From: Flavobacterium sp. UBA5153
Lineage (GTDB): Bacteria > Bacteroidota > Bacteroidia > Flavobacteriales > Flavobacteriaceae
Assembly: GCA_002413745.1 (NCBI GenBank)
Contig: DHXP01000018.1
Location: forward strand, 110,821 to 174,820
Direction of reading: 5' to 3'
Length of the DNA stretch: 64,000 bases
In this document: in pieces, positions 18,351 to 27,578 of the stretch
Layout: every line of letters starts with the position of its first letter
Numbering within the stretch: position 1 is the first letter of the stretch
Translations under genes and position numbers: made by a program
Notes under the pieces: generated by a model
Database searches by the model: none
Told to the model about the DNA's origin: nothing
What the model saw: only the letters and a program-made list of their open reading frames with translations

Positions 18351-19484
18351 ATGTTTGATGTTTACATAACAAAGACAAGTAAATTTTTGCCCAATAAAGT
18401 AATTTCTAATGATGAAATGGAATCTTATTTGGGCTTAATCAACAATACAGTATCAAAAGTAAAAACCTTGATTCTAAGAAATAATAAGATTACTTCTCGC
18501 TATTATGCCTTGGATAAAAATGGAAAAGCCACACACACCAATGCTGAATTGACATTCAAAGCAATTGAGGCTTTGTTTGACGATGATTTTACAAAAGACG
18601 ATATGGAAGTTTTGTCTTGCGGAACTTCATCACCAGATTACTTGTTGCCTTCTCATGCTGCAATGGTTCACGGATTCTTTAAAAATAAATCCGTAGAATT
18701 AAATTCATCGGCAGGTGTTTGTAATGCCGGTATGAATGCTCTAAAATTTGGTTTTTTGTCAGTACGATCCGGAAATTCTAAAACTGCAATTTGTACAGGT
18801 TCAGAGCGATTTTCGTCCATGTTGATTGCAGACAGATTCGAATATGAGGTTGTCAATTTAAAAGCACTCGAAGAGCAACCCATACTTGCTTTCAAAAAGG
18901 ATTTTTTACGTTTTATGTTGTCTGATGGAGCATCTGCTTTTTTATTGGAAAATGAACCAAAAGGAGAAACCCCATTAAAAATAGAGTGGATGGAAGCTTA
19001 TTCTTTTGCACACGAATTGGAAACTTGTATGTATGCCGGTGGAGATAAATTAGAAAACGGAGATATTAAACCTTGGTGTGATTATAAGTCGGATGAGTGG
19101 TTAGAACAATCTGTTTTTTCAATAAAACAAGATGTTAAACTTTTAGATGTAAATATAATTGTAAAGGGAGCTGATTGTATAAAAATGGCATTAGAAAAAA
19201 ATAATGTTAAACCAGAAGATGTTACTTATTTTATGCCTCATATTTCTTCCTATTATTTTGAAGACAGATTGTTAAATCGGCTAACAGAAATAGGGATTGA
19301 TATGCCAAAAGAAAAATGGTTTATAAACTTGAAAGATGTTGGTAATGTTGGTGCTGCTTCCGCTTTTTTAATGCTGGAAGAATTAATGAATTCAGGCCGT
19401 TTGAAAAAAGGAGATACAATGTTACTTGCTATTCCAGAAAGCGGACGTTTTTCTTATGCATTGGCCTATTTAACAGTTTGCTAA
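18351..19484 (+). CDS. darB: DarB-type ketosynthase III
   Basis: A 377-residue KAS III homologue. Active-site Cys124 is in SSAGVCNAGM, His in MPHISSYYF, and Asn in LKDVGNVGAAS. DarB makes the cyclohexenone intermediate that DarA aromatises. The insert-bearing N-terminal region and the darA neighbour separate it from housekeeping FabH, which is present elsewhere in the window at 42806. Confidence 0.9.
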   Translation: MFDVYITKTSKFLPNKVISNDEMESYLGLINNTVSKVKTLILRNNKITSRYYALDKNGKATHTNAELTFKAIEALFDDDFTKDDMEVLSCGTSSPDYLLPSHAAMVHGFFKNKSVELNSSAGVCNAGMNALKFGFLSVRSGNSKTAICTGSERFSSMLIADRFEYEVVNLKALEEQPILAFKKDFLRFMLSDGASAFLLENEPKGETPLKIEWMEAYSFAHELETCMYAGGDKLENGDIKPWCDYKSDEWLEQSVFSIKQDVKLLDVNIIVKGADCIKMALEKNNVKPEDVTYFMPHISSYYFEDRLLNRLTEIGIDMPKEKWFINLKDVGNVGAASAFLMLEELMNSGRLKKGDTMLLAIPESGRFSYALAYLTVC

Positions 19485-19490
19485 AAGACT

Positions 19491-19925
19491 GTGGGTGTGT
19501 CTAATACAGTATTCGATAAAGATTTTGTAGAAAATTTGTTGCCGCAAAAATTTCCTTTTGTAATGGTCGATAAAATGTATTCTTATACCGAAAACTCTTT
19601 AGTTTCCGGTTTGAGAATTCAAAACGATAATATTTTTTTTCACAACGGAAACTTTGTTGAATCGGGATTAATAGAACACATGGCACAATCCGTGGCTTTA
19701 CACACCGGATATCAGTTTTTTTTGAAACAGGAACCAGCGCCAACAGGTTACATAGGTTCTATTAAAGATGTTGAGATACGAAAACTGCCAAAACTCAATG
19801 ACGAAATTCAAACAACGGTTACCATACTTCAGGAATTTGGAGGCATAACTTTAGTTGATGTGGCTACAAAACTAAATGGTGTTGAAATTGCCAAAGGTCA
19901 GATGAAAACAGTTTTAGCAAAATGA
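19491..19925 (+). CDS. Hotdog-fold dehydratase-like protein (ApeI/FabA type)
   Basis: A 144-residue single hotdog domain with NLLPQKFPFVMVDKMYSYTE and GLIEHMAQSVALHTGY. This is the layout of 3-hydroxyacyl-ACP dehydratases in aryl polyene clusters. The start codon appears to be GTG at 19491. It lies 6 bp after darB and overlaps the next gene by 4 bp, so translation is probably coupled. It likely removes water during polyene extension; substrate inferred from context. Confidence 0.75.
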   Translation: MGVSNTVFDKDFVENLLPQKFPFVMVDKMYSYTENSLVSGLRIQNDNIFFHNGNFVESGLIEHMAQSVALHTGYQFFLKQEPAPTGYIGSIKDVEIRKLPKLNDEIQTTVTILQEFGGITLVDVATKLNGVEIAKGQMKTVLAK

Positions 19926-20401
19926 TTTTGAAAGGAATGGATACTTCAATAGACATAAAAAATTATTTACCACATCGAGCACCAATGCTTATGGTTGATA
20001 AGTGTATTGCTATTAATAATGAAAAAGTAGAAACCGTTTTTGAAATAAAAGAAGATAATATTTTCATTCAGAATAACACTTTTTTAGAAGCTGGATTAAT
20101 CGAAAACGCAGCACAAACCTGTTCGTCAATTGTTGCAAAAGACTATTTTGTGCATGAAAACAATGAGGATAAAGGAGGCGTTGATGTTATTGGATTTATT
20201 AGTGCTATAAAAACATTAAAAATTTTTGCACTTCCAAAGGTGAAGAGTACAATAAATACCAAAGCGACATTGATTTCTAAATTTGTAACAGATGATTACA
20301 GTTTGTGTACCATGAGTTGCCAAACCTTTCACAAAAAGGAATTGCTTTTAGAAGGAGAAATTAATCTTTTTATTCGCCCCGCCCCAGCACTCCCAAAATG
20401 A
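19922..20401 (+). CDS. Second hotdog-fold dehydratase-like protein (ApeP type)
   Basis: A 159-residue hotdog protein with YLPHRAPMLMVDKCIAIN and GLIENAAQTCSSIVAKDYF. The HRAPMLMVD segment is typical of the ApeP-like dehydratase family. It overlaps the previous hotdog gene by 4 bp. Two adjacent hotdog genes suggest either a heterodimeric dehydratase or one dehydratase and one accessory subunit. The true start could be the Met at residue 6 (MDTSIDI). Confidence 0.75.
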   Translation: MILKGMDTSIDIKNYLPHRAPMLMVDKCIAINNEKVETVFEIKEDNIFIQNNTFLEAGLIENAAQTCSSIVAKDYFVHENNEDKGGVDVIGFISAIKTLKIFALPKVKSTINTKATLISKFVTDDYSLCTMSCQTFHKKELLLEGEINLFIRPAPALPK

Positions 20402-20441
20402 GAGTGATCCGAAAGGATTTTGATTTATTAATAATTGACAG

Positions 20442-20846
20442 ATGAAAAAAGAAGAAGTACCACAGGACATAGGCAATCTTTCTGAAAAGAACATGAAGGA
20501 ATTGGTTTATGCCACTGATGAAAAAGGAAATTATACCACGGCTCTAAGTACGGGTTGGGAACCAAAAACCATTGCACTTTCTAATTCCATCGAAGTGATT
20601 AATGAACGCATTGCCATTGCAAAAAAACAAGTAAAAAATAATGAAGTAAGTCCGATTTGCTATTTTATGGAATTGCATAAAATGGACATTTCCATTTTAT
20701 CCAGCTATGTTGGAATGTGGCAATGGCGTGTAAAAAGACATTTTAAACCCAAAGTGTTCACAGGATTAAGTGACAAAATTTTACAGAAGTATGCTGAAAC
20801 TTTCGCTATTTCTATTGCCGAATTAAGAAATTTTAAAACAGATTAA
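20442..20846 (+). CDS. Conserved flexirubin-cluster protein of unknown function
   Basis: A 134-residue soluble protein that I cannot assign to a named family. It is mixed alpha/beta by composition, with a charged N terminus and a C-terminal helical region (LQKYAETFAISIAELRNF). There are no membrane segments and no evident cofactor motif. Its stop overlaps the start of the BtrH-like gene by 1 bp, so the two are probably made together, and it may assist that enzyme. Confidence 0.7.
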   Translation: MKKEEVPQDIGNLSEKNMKELVYATDEKGNYTTALSTGWEPKTIALSNSIEVINERIAIAKKQVKNNEVSPICYFMELHKMDISILSSYVGMWQWRVKRHFKPKVFTGLSDKILQKYAETFAISIAELRNFKTD

Positions 20847-21844
20847 TGGAAACCAATTTTACACATCATCAATCTGCGCACTGTGAAAACGGAGTTGCCT
20901 CCAATTTATTAAAGCACAATGGTTTGAATATTAGCGAACCGATGGTTTTTGGTATTGGTTCAGGTCTTTTCTTTGTTTATTTGCCATTTATCAAAATCAA
21001 TTATGCGCCAGGAATCAGTTATAGACCAATGCCAGGTCAAATTTTCAATAAACTCGCTAAACGATTAGGATTAAAAATAAAAAGACAAAAGTTTTCTAGC
21101 ATTGCGAATGCTAATAAAGCTTTAGACGAAAATTTAAAAAACAATATTCCAACAGGATTGCAGGTTGGTGTTTACAACTTGACTTATTTCCCGGATGAAT
21201 ACCGGTTTCATTTCAACGCACACAACTTGGTTGTATATGGGAAAACGGAAACTGATTATTTAATCAGTGATCCGGTTATGGAAACCGTAACGACATTGAC
21301 ACATGAAGAACTAAACAAAGTGCGTTTTGCCAAAGGAGCTTTTGCGCCAAGAGGACAAATGTATTATCCGATTCAAATTCCTGCAACTGTCGATTTAAAA
21401 AGCGCTATAATCAAAGGAATAAAGAATACCTGTCGCGATATGTTGGCTCCAATACCAATTATTGGTGTTAGAGGAATAAAATTAGTAGCCAGACAAATTA
21501 GAAAATGGCCGATTAAACACGGAACCAAAAAAGCGAATCATTATCTGGCTCAAATGGTCAGAATGCAGGAAGAAATAGGAACTGGAGGTGGCGGTTTTAG
21601 ATTTATTTATGCCGCATTTTTGCAGGAAGCTTCTGTTGTTTTAGAAAACGAAAAACTAAAAGAATTGTCACGAGAAATGACCGCAATTGGTGATTTATGG
21701 AGAGATTTTGCGGTAGAAGCTTCAAGAATTTACAAAAACAGAAGTACACAGGTTGATGTTTACAACACCATTGCCGACCAACTTTTGGACATTGCCAATA
21801 AAGAAGAAGAGTTCTTTAAAAAATTAAAAAAAGCAATTAGCTAA
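20846..21844 (+). CDS. BtrH-like acyltransferase / peptidase C39-like protein
   Basis: A 332-residue protein whose N-terminal half fits the BtrH_N family. It has SAHCENGVASNLL with Cys13, FGIGSGLFF, and HNLVVYGKTETDYLISDP with His126 and Asp142, giving a papain-like Cys-His-Asp set. BtrH moves an acyl group from an ACP to an aminoglycoside. By analogy this protein could move the aryl polyene acyl chain from ACP to the dialkylresorcinol; that is inference. It lies between the 134-residue unknown and the ABC transporter genes, with 1 bp spacing or overlap on both sides. Confidence 0.72.
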   Translation: METNFTHHQSAHCENGVASNLLKHNGLNISEPMVFGIGSGLFFVYLPFIKINYAPGISYRPMPGQIFNKLAKRLGLKIKRQKFSSIANANKALDENLKNNIPTGLQVGVYNLTYFPDEYRFHFNAHNLVVYGKTETDYLISDPVMETVTTLTHEELNKVRFAKGAFAPRGQMYYPIQIPATVDLKSAIIKGIKNTCRDMLAPIPIIGVRGIKLVARQIRKWPIKHGTKKANHYLAQMVRMQEEIGTGGGGFRFIYAAFLQEASVVLENEKLKELSREMTAIGDLWRDFAVEASRIYKNRSTQVDVYNTIADQLLDIANKEEEFFKKLKKAIS

Positions 21845-21845
21845 A

Positions 21846-22607
21846 ATGCCTATTTTGAAAACCATTATCCAAATAACAGCACTTTCAAAAAAATACAAAG
21901 ATGCCGAAATGTATTCTTTGGACGACTTTACGCTGACTATTAAGGAAGGCCAAATTTTCGGATTATTAGGTCCAAATGGTGCCGGAAAAACCACATTAAT
22001 TTCGATGCTTTGCGGATTGGTAAAACCTACTTCAGGAAGTTTTACTATCGATAATATGACATATTCGAAAAATTCAGACGAAATAAAGAAAATTATTGGC
22101 GTTGTGCCACAAGAATATGCATTGTATCCAACATTAACCGCAAGGGAAAATTTGCTTTATTTTGGAAGTATGTATGGTTTAAAAGGCAGTAATCTAAAAG
22201 AGAAAGTAATCGAAAGTTTAGATTTTCTTGGATTATTAAAATTTGCCGACAAACGAATTGAAACCTTTTCTGGCGGAATGAAACGCCGAGTCAACCTGAT
22301 TGCCGGAATTTTGCACAACCCAAAAGTGCTTTTTCTGGACGAACCAACAGTCGGTGTTGACGTGCAGTCTAAAAATGCCATTATTGATTATCTAAAACAA
22401 CTAAACAAAAACGGTACGACTATAATTTACACTTCGCATCATTTATTGGAAGCACAGGATTTTTGTACCGATATTGCAATTTTAGACCGAGGAAAAATTC
22501 ATGCACAAGGCACGCCGACTGATTTAATTGCTGCAACGGCAAATGCCAGAAACCTTGAAGACGTTTTTATTTCATTAACAGGAAAAGAAATGAGAGATGA
22601 TATATAA
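21846..22607 (+). CDS. ABC transporter ATP-binding protein
   Basis: A 253-residue ATPase with Walker A GPNGAGKTT, signature FSGGMKRRV and Walker B KVLFLDEPTVGVD. This is the CcmA/DrrA-like class that pairs with ABC-2 permeases. It overlaps the permease gene by 11 bp. It probably exports or flips pigment or a pigment precursor towards the outer membrane. Confidence 0.9.
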   Translation: MPILKTIIQITALSKKYKDAEMYSLDDFTLTIKEGQIFGLLGPNGAGKTTLISMLCGLVKPTSGSFTIDNMTYSKNSDEIKKIIGVVPQEYALYPTLTARENLLYFGSMYGLKGSNLKEKVIESLDFLGLLKFADKRIETFSGGMKRRVNLIAGILHNPKVLFLDEPTVGVDVQSKNAIIDYLKQLNKNGTTIIYTSHHLLEAQDFCTDIAILDRGKIHAQGTPTDLIAATANARNLEDVFISLTGKEMRDDI

Positions 22608-23880
22608 ACTATGGATGTCCATTTATAAAGAATTTCTGTTGCTGAAAAGAGATTTAGGGGGCGTGGTTACTCTATTTGTAATGCCTCTGGTATTGATAAT
22701 TGCTGTAACATTAATTCAAGACAGTACTTTCAAAACAGTTACCAATGCAAAAATTCATATTCTTTTTGTTGATAATGACAAAGGAAAAGTATCAAAAACA
22801 GTTTATGATAATTTAGAAAAAAGCGATATTTTTAGTGTTGTTACTAAAATTGACAACGAACCGCTGTCTGAAGCACTAGCGAAAGAGGCGGTTTTTAAGG
22901 GAAAATATCAATTAGCGATCATTATTCCGAAAAATTTAAGTTCTGATTTGCAGACCAAAATTGACCAGAATGTCCAAAAAATGGTAAGCAGTTTAGGATT
23001 GACGGATACTTTGACAAAAAAGGGAAATTCAAAGATAATCAATCAAAAGGAAGTAAAACTTTATTTTGATCCAGCGGTGCAAATGAATTTCAAAAATGCA
23101 GTAATGAGTTCTATTGACAAAATGATTTCACAAATAGAAACGCATTCTATTTATGCTACTTTTCAAGAACAGTTGGGCGAAGGCAGTACTAGTTTTGAGC
23201 AAAAAAGTTTTATTACTTTCAAAGAAATAGTTCCGAAAGTAAACGACAAAGAAATAATCCCGAATTCGGTTCAGCATAACGTTCCGGCATGGACACTTTT
23301 TGCTATATTTTTTATTGTTATTCCATTATCCATCAATGTTGTAAAAGAAAAAACACAGGGAACTTTTGTTCGTTTACGTACGAATCCGGTTTCTAACGGG
23401 ATTGTTTTAGCAGGAAAAACGGTGATGTATTTAATCATTTGTATGATTCAGTTTTATATGATGGTCGCGGTTGCAATATTCCTGTTTCCACATTTAGGTT
23501 TGCCGGCACTTAATGTTGAAGGAAATTTATTTCTGATGAGTATCGTCGCTTTATTTTCAGGATTTGCCGCCATTGGTTTCGGAATTTTATTAGGAACTAT
23601 TGCCAAAACCCAAGAACAATCTGCCCCTTTTGGAGCAACAGCCACGATTATTTTAGCCGCCATCGGAGGTGTTTGGGTTCCTGTTTTTGCAATGCCCAAA
23701 GTGATGCAAATCATTGCCCAATCCTCGCCAATGAATTGGGGATTGAATGCTTTTTATGATGTTTTATTACGTAATGCCACAATTTTGGATATCTTGCCGG
23801 AAATAAGTTTGTTATTTTTGTTTTTCCTAATTACCATAACCTTCGCCTTGTTGTATGATAAAAAGAAAAGAGCAGTTTAA
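22597..23880 (+). CDS. ABC-2 type transporter permease
   Basis: A 427-residue permease. One N-terminal membrane helix is followed by a periplasmic region of about 200 residues, then five or more helices from about residue 225 on (TLFAIFFIVIPLSINVV; FMMSIVALF-type segments near 305-330; final LLFLFFLITITFALL). This is the ABC-2/YhhJ-like topology. It partners with the ATPase encoded upstream and overlaps the thioesterase gene by 26 bp. Confidence 0.88.
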   Translation: MIYKLWMSIYKEFLLLKRDLGGVVTLFVMPLVLIIAVTLIQDSTFKTVTNAKIHILFVDNDKGKVSKTVYDNLEKSDIFSVVTKIDNEPLSEALAKEAVFKGKYQLAIIIPKNLSSDLQTKIDQNVQKMVSSLGLTDTLTKKGNSKIINQKEVKLYFDPAVQMNFKNAVMSSIDKMISQIETHSIYATFQEQLGEGSTSFEQKSFITFKEIVPKVNDKEIIPNSVQHNVPAWTLFAIFFIVIPLSINVVKEKTQGTFVRLRTNPVSNGIVLAGKTVMYLIICMIQFYMMVAVAIFLFPHLGLPALNVEGNLFLMSIVALFSGFAAIGFGILLGTIAKTQEQSAPFGATATIILAAIGGVWVPVFAMPKVMQIIAQSSPMNWGLNAFYDVLLRNATILDILPEISLLFLFFLITITFALLYDKKKRAV

Positions 23881-24304
23881 CGAAGCCACAGCTTTGACCG
23901 TTACCCAAGAAATTAGGGTACGATTCAACGAAACCGATCCGCTCGGGATCGTTTGGCACGGTCATTATATCACGTATTTTGAAGATGGTCGGGAAGCATT
24001 CGGACGATATCACGGGATTTCCTATCTTGATGTTTTCGACAGCGGATTTACAACGCCAATTGTCAAATCAATCTGCGAGCATAAATTATCGTTGCGTTAT
24101 GGCGATGTGGTTCGAATTGAAACTACTATTATTGATACGCCAGCGGCCAAAATGATTTTCAGATATAAAATTTTTGACACCAATAATGAAATTGCCTGTA
24201 CCGGTGAAACCATTCAAGTTTTTTTGGATAGCAAAGGCGAATTAATGCTGACCAATCCGCCATTTTACGAAGAATGGAAGAGAAAAGTAGGATTGTTATT
24301 ATAA
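23855..24304 (+). CDS. Acyl-CoA/ACP thioesterase (4HBT hotdog)
   Basis: A 149-residue hotdog thioesterase. FNETDPLGIVWHGHYITYF is the 4-hydroxybenzoyl-CoA thioesterase active-site region, with Asp before the WHGxY element, and FEDGREAFGRYHG follows. It could release or edit acyl-ACP intermediates of the aryl polyene. It starts within the end of the permease gene, so the two are translationally linked. Confidence 0.85.
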   Translation: MIKRKEQFNEATALTVTQEIRVRFNETDPLGIVWHGHYITYFEDGREAFGRYHGISYLDVFDSGFTTPIVKSICEHKLSLRYGDVVRIETTIIDTPAAKMIFRYKIFDTNNEIACTGETIQVFLDSKGELMLTNPPFYEEWKRKVGLLL

Positions 24305-24349
24305 TGAAAATTGAATTGCCGTTGGTTTTAACCAACGGATAAAAAATAT

Positions 24350-25492
24350 ATGATAAAAGAAGTTTTCATATCTGAAACCAATTGCATCACGCCCATCGGG
24401 TTTGATGTAGCCACCAATGTCAAAAATATTGTCAATGAGGTTTCCGGCATTCAATTGCATCAAAATCAATCGTTGATAAAAACGCCTTTTTACGCTTCTA
24501 TTATTGATTCAGCCCAATTAAATAAGGCTTTCGCCAAAGTTGCTCCAGCTGAAAAATATTCCAAACTGGAAAAAATGATGATTTTGGCACTGCAACCCAT
24601 TGTTGAAAATTCAAAATTGGATTTGGACGGGAAAACGGGTTTTATTCTTTCCACCACAAAAGGAAATATAACTGCTTTAGAAAATTCATCAGAAGAAAAT
24701 ATCCAGAAAGCACAGTTGCATCAATTAGCAAAAACCATTGCCCATTTCTTCGGATTTGAAACCGAACCTATCGTGGTTTCCAATGCTTGTGTTTCAGGAA
24801 TTTTGGCCGTTTCGGTGGCCAAAAGATTAGTGCAAAGCGGAATGTATGACAACATTTTTGTAGTTGCCGGTGATGTAATTTCTGAGTTTGTTTTGTCAGG
24901 ATTCAATTCCTTTCAGGCCATGAGCGATTTGCCTTGTAAGCCGTATTCAAAAAACAGAAACGGAGTTACTTTAGGCGAAGCATCAGCTGCGGTTTTGGTA
25001 ACATCCAATAAAGAAAATGCCAAAATAAAAATCATCGGTGATGGTTCCATTAACGATGCCAATCATATTTCCGGACCTTCAAGAACTGGAGAAGGACTTT
25101 TTAGAAGCATCGAAAGTGCTTTGGCGGAAGCCAAAATAAATCCCAATCAAATTGATTATATCTCGGCACACGGGACGGCAACCTCCTTTAATGATGAAAT
25201 GGAAGCGATTGCTTTCAACAGATCAGGATTGGGAAATGTACCATTAAATAGTTTAAAAGGATTTTACGGACATACATTAGGCGCTTCCGGATTGCTGGAA
25301 ACCGTCATCGGAATACAATCTGTTCTCGAAAGTAAATTATTTGCTTCTTTGGGTTTTGATGAATTGGGCGTGAGTCAACCCATTAATATCATTGAAAAAA
25401 GTGAAGATAAAACCATCAATTATTTCCTGAAAACGGCTTCTGGTTTTGGGGGCTGTAACACGGCAGTTTTATTCGAAAAAATGAAAAAATGA
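24350..25492 (+). CDS. Beta-ketoacyl-ACP synthase (KAS II type), pigment cluster
   Basis: A 380-residue ketosynthase with the complete Cys-His-His triad: Cys147 in VVSNACVSG, then HGTATSFND and FYGHTLGASG. It should carry out chain extension of the aryl polyene. It is the first of a ketosynthase block whose stop overlaps the next gene by 4 bp. A second complete ketosynthase follows at 26379. Confidence 0.9.
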   Translation: MIKEVFISETNCITPIGFDVATNVKNIVNEVSGIQLHQNQSLIKTPFYASIIDSAQLNKAFAKVAPAEKYSKLEKMMILALQPIVENSKLDLDGKTGFILSTTKGNITALENSSEENIQKAQLHQLAKTIAHFFGFETEPIVVSNACVSGILAVSVAKRLVQSGMYDNIFVVAGDVISEFVLSGFNSFQAMSDLPCKPYSKNRNGVTLGEASAAVLVTSNKENAKIKIIGDGSINDANHISGPSRTGEGLFRSIESALAEAKINPNQIDYISAHGTATSFNDEMEAIAFNRSGLGNVPLNSLKGFYGHTLGASGLLETVIGIQSVLESKLFASLGFDELGVSQPINIIEKSEDKTINYFLKTASGFGGCNTAVLFEKMKK

Positions 25493-26106
25493 TAGAAAAC
25501 AAAACCTACATAAAATCCTTTTGTACGATTCAAAATAACGAAATTATTCTGAACGGGGAAACGATTTTTAAAACAGAACCAACCGTATTCTCTGATTTTT
25601 CAAAGAAAGCCTTTCGAAATTTCGAAATAGATTATCCCAAATTTTTCAAAATGGATAATTTGAGCAAGCTTGCTTTTTTAGGAGCCGAACTACTTTTGAA
25701 AAATGAAATCGACAACACAAAAGAAAATAACATAGCCTTGGTTTTTGCCAATAAATCATCGAGTTTAGATACCGATGTGAAATACCAAAAGTCTATTTCC
25801 GATGCAGCAAATTATTTTCCGAGTCCCGCCGTTTTTGTTTATACATTACCCAATATTTGTCTTGGAGAAATTAGTATCCGGCACCAATTGAAAAGTGAGA
25901 ATTCTTTCTTTATATTTGAGGCATTCAATCCGGTATTTATGGAGAATTATGCAAACGTTCTTATAAATATAAAAAAAGCAGATAAAGTACTTTGTGGCTG
26001 GGTCGAATATTTTGACGAAGAATATAAAGCTTTCCTTTATTTAGTCGCATCAGAAGGGAATACGAAACATCAAAAAGAATCATTAGAAACATTATATAAC
26101 AAGTAA
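25489..26106 (+). CDS. Short ketosynthase-like protein without a full catalytic set
   Basis: A 205-residue protein resembling only the N-terminal half of a ketosynthase (ALVFANKSSSLDTDVKYQ, FPSPAVFVYTLPNICLGEISI). The C-terminal half with the two catalytic His is absent. Such short KS-like proteins recur in flexirubin and aryl polyene clusters and may be structural partners. It overlaps the preceding ketosynthase gene by 4 bp and lies 2 bp from the ACP gene, so it looks like a real coupled gene, not debris. Confidence 0.7.
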   Translation: MIENKTYIKSFCTIQNNEIILNGETIFKTEPTVFSDFSKKAFRNFEIDYPKFFKMDNLSKLAFLGAELLLKNEIDNTKENNIALVFANKSSSLDTDVKYQKSISDAANYFPSPAVFVYTLPNICLGEISIRHQLKSENSFFIFEAFNPVFMENYANVLINIKKADKVLCGWVEYFDEEYKAFLYLVASEGNTKHQKESLETLYNK

Positions 26107-26108
26107 TT

Positions 26109-26366
26109 ATGGAAGCATTAAAACAGGAATTAAAAGAAAAAATAATAGCAGTTTTGAACTTGGAAGATATCAATTTGGAAGACATCAACGACAATGACCC
26201 ATTATTTGGAGACGGTTTAGGATTGGATTCTATCGATGCTTTAGAGCTTATCGTAATGTTAGATAAAGATTATGGAATTAAATTGGTTGACCCAAAAGAA
26301 GGGAAAACGATCTTCCAATCTATCGAAACAATGGCTGCTTATATTTCAGCTAACAGAACAAAATAA
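26109..26366 (+). CDS. Acyl carrier protein of the pigment cluster
   Basis: An 85-residue ACP. The phosphopantetheine attachment serine is Ser41 in GLGLDSIDALELIVML. The surroundings are acidic, as expected. It lies between the short KS-like protein gene and a full ketosynthase gene, so it should carry the growing aryl polyene chain. Confidence 0.93.
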   Translation: MEALKQELKEKIIAVLNLEDINLEDINDNDPLFGDGLGLDSIDALELIVMLDKDYGIKLVDPKEGKTIFQSIETMAAYISANRTK

Positions 26367-26378
26367 TCTAAAATTAAA

Positions 26379-27578
26379 ATGAAAGGAGTTGCCATAACTG
26401 GAATGGGAATTATCTCTGCTATTGGAAATTCAGTAGAAGAGAATTTTATTTCGTTAGTAAATAATAAAGTTGCGATTACGACCATCGAAAACATTTCGAC
26501 GGTTCATGCAGCAGTAATTAAAGTTGGTGAAATCAAGAAAACCAATCAGCAATTAGTGGATGAACTCCAACTTTCTTCAGATAATAATTTCTCAAGAACT
26601 GCCTTGCTTGGAGTAATTGCAGCAAAACAAGCGGTTCGTAATTCAGGAATTACTTCGATTAATGAATACAAAACGGGATTGATTTCTGCAACAAGTGTTG
26701 GCGGAATGGATATGACCGAAAGGTATTATTACGACTATTTTGAAAATGAAGCATTACTAAAATACATCAGCTGTCATGAAGGTGGCGATGTGGCTCAAAA
26801 AATTGCGGATGAATTGGGTTTAGAAGGAATGGTTACAACAATAAGTACGGCTTGTTCTTCGGCTGCCAATGCGATTATGCTTGGCGCACGGTTGATTAAA
26901 GCTGGAAAATTAGACCGAGTAATTGTTGGTGGAACTGATGCTTTAACAAAATTTACGATTAACGGTTTTAAGACCTTAATGATTTTATCGGACACCAATA
27001 ATATGCCTTTTGACAATAACAGGAAAGGGTTAAATTTAGGAGAAGCAGCCGCTTTTTTAGTGTTGGAATCCGAAGCTATTGTAAAAAAAGAAAATAAAAA
27101 AGTATTGGCGCGGGTTTCCGGATATGGAAATGCAAACGATGCTTTTCATCAAACTGCCTCTTCAGAAAATGGTGACGGCGCTTTTTTGGCGATGGAAAAA
27201 GCATTCCAGGTTGCTCATTTAAAACCAGAACAAATAGATTATATCAATGTTCACGGAACGGCAACTCCCAATAATGATTTATCAGAAGGAAGAGCTATTG
27301 TTAGGATTTTTGGAGACGAAAACGTGCCGGATTTCAGTTCTACAAAACCTTTTACGGGACATACTTTAGCAGCAGCTGCGGCTATTGAAGCTGTTTATAG
27401 TGTTTTGGCGATTCAGAATGATGTGGTTTTTCCCAATCTGAATTTCAAAACACCAATGGAGGAATTCAATTTGATTCCGCAAACAACTTTAAAACATAAA
27501 AATATTGAACACGTATTGTCCAATTCTTTTGGATTTGGCGGAAATTGTTCCTCTCTTATATTTTCAAAAAGCGAATGA
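26379..27578 (+). CDS. Second beta-ketoacyl-ACP synthase (KAS II type), pigment cluster
   Basis: A 399-residue ketosynthase with Cys159 in STACSSAANAI, HGTATPNND and FTGHTLAAAAA, so it is catalytically complete. It is followed, with a 4 bp ATGA overlap, by a homologue lacking the Cys. This is the classic arrangement of a KS-alpha with a chain-length-factor partner. Confidence 0.92.
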   Translation: MKGVAITGMGIISAIGNSVEENFISLVNNKVAITTIENISTVHAAVIKVGEIKKTNQQLVDELQLSSDNNFSRTALLGVIAAKQAVRNSGITSINEYKTGLISATSVGGMDMTERYYYDYFENEALLKYISCHEGGDVAQKIADELGLEGMVTTISTACSSAANAIMLGARLIKAGKLDRVIVGGTDALTKFTINGFKTLMILSDTNNMPFDNNRKGLNLGEAAAFLVLESEAIVKKENKKVLARVSGYGNANDAFHQTASSENGDGAFLAMEKAFQVAHLKPEQIDYINVHGTATPNNDLSEGRAIVRIFGDENVPDFSSTKPFTGHTLAAAAAIEAVYSVLAIQNDVVFPNLNFKTPMEEFNLIPQTTLKHKNIEHVLSNSFGFGGNCSSLIFSKSE

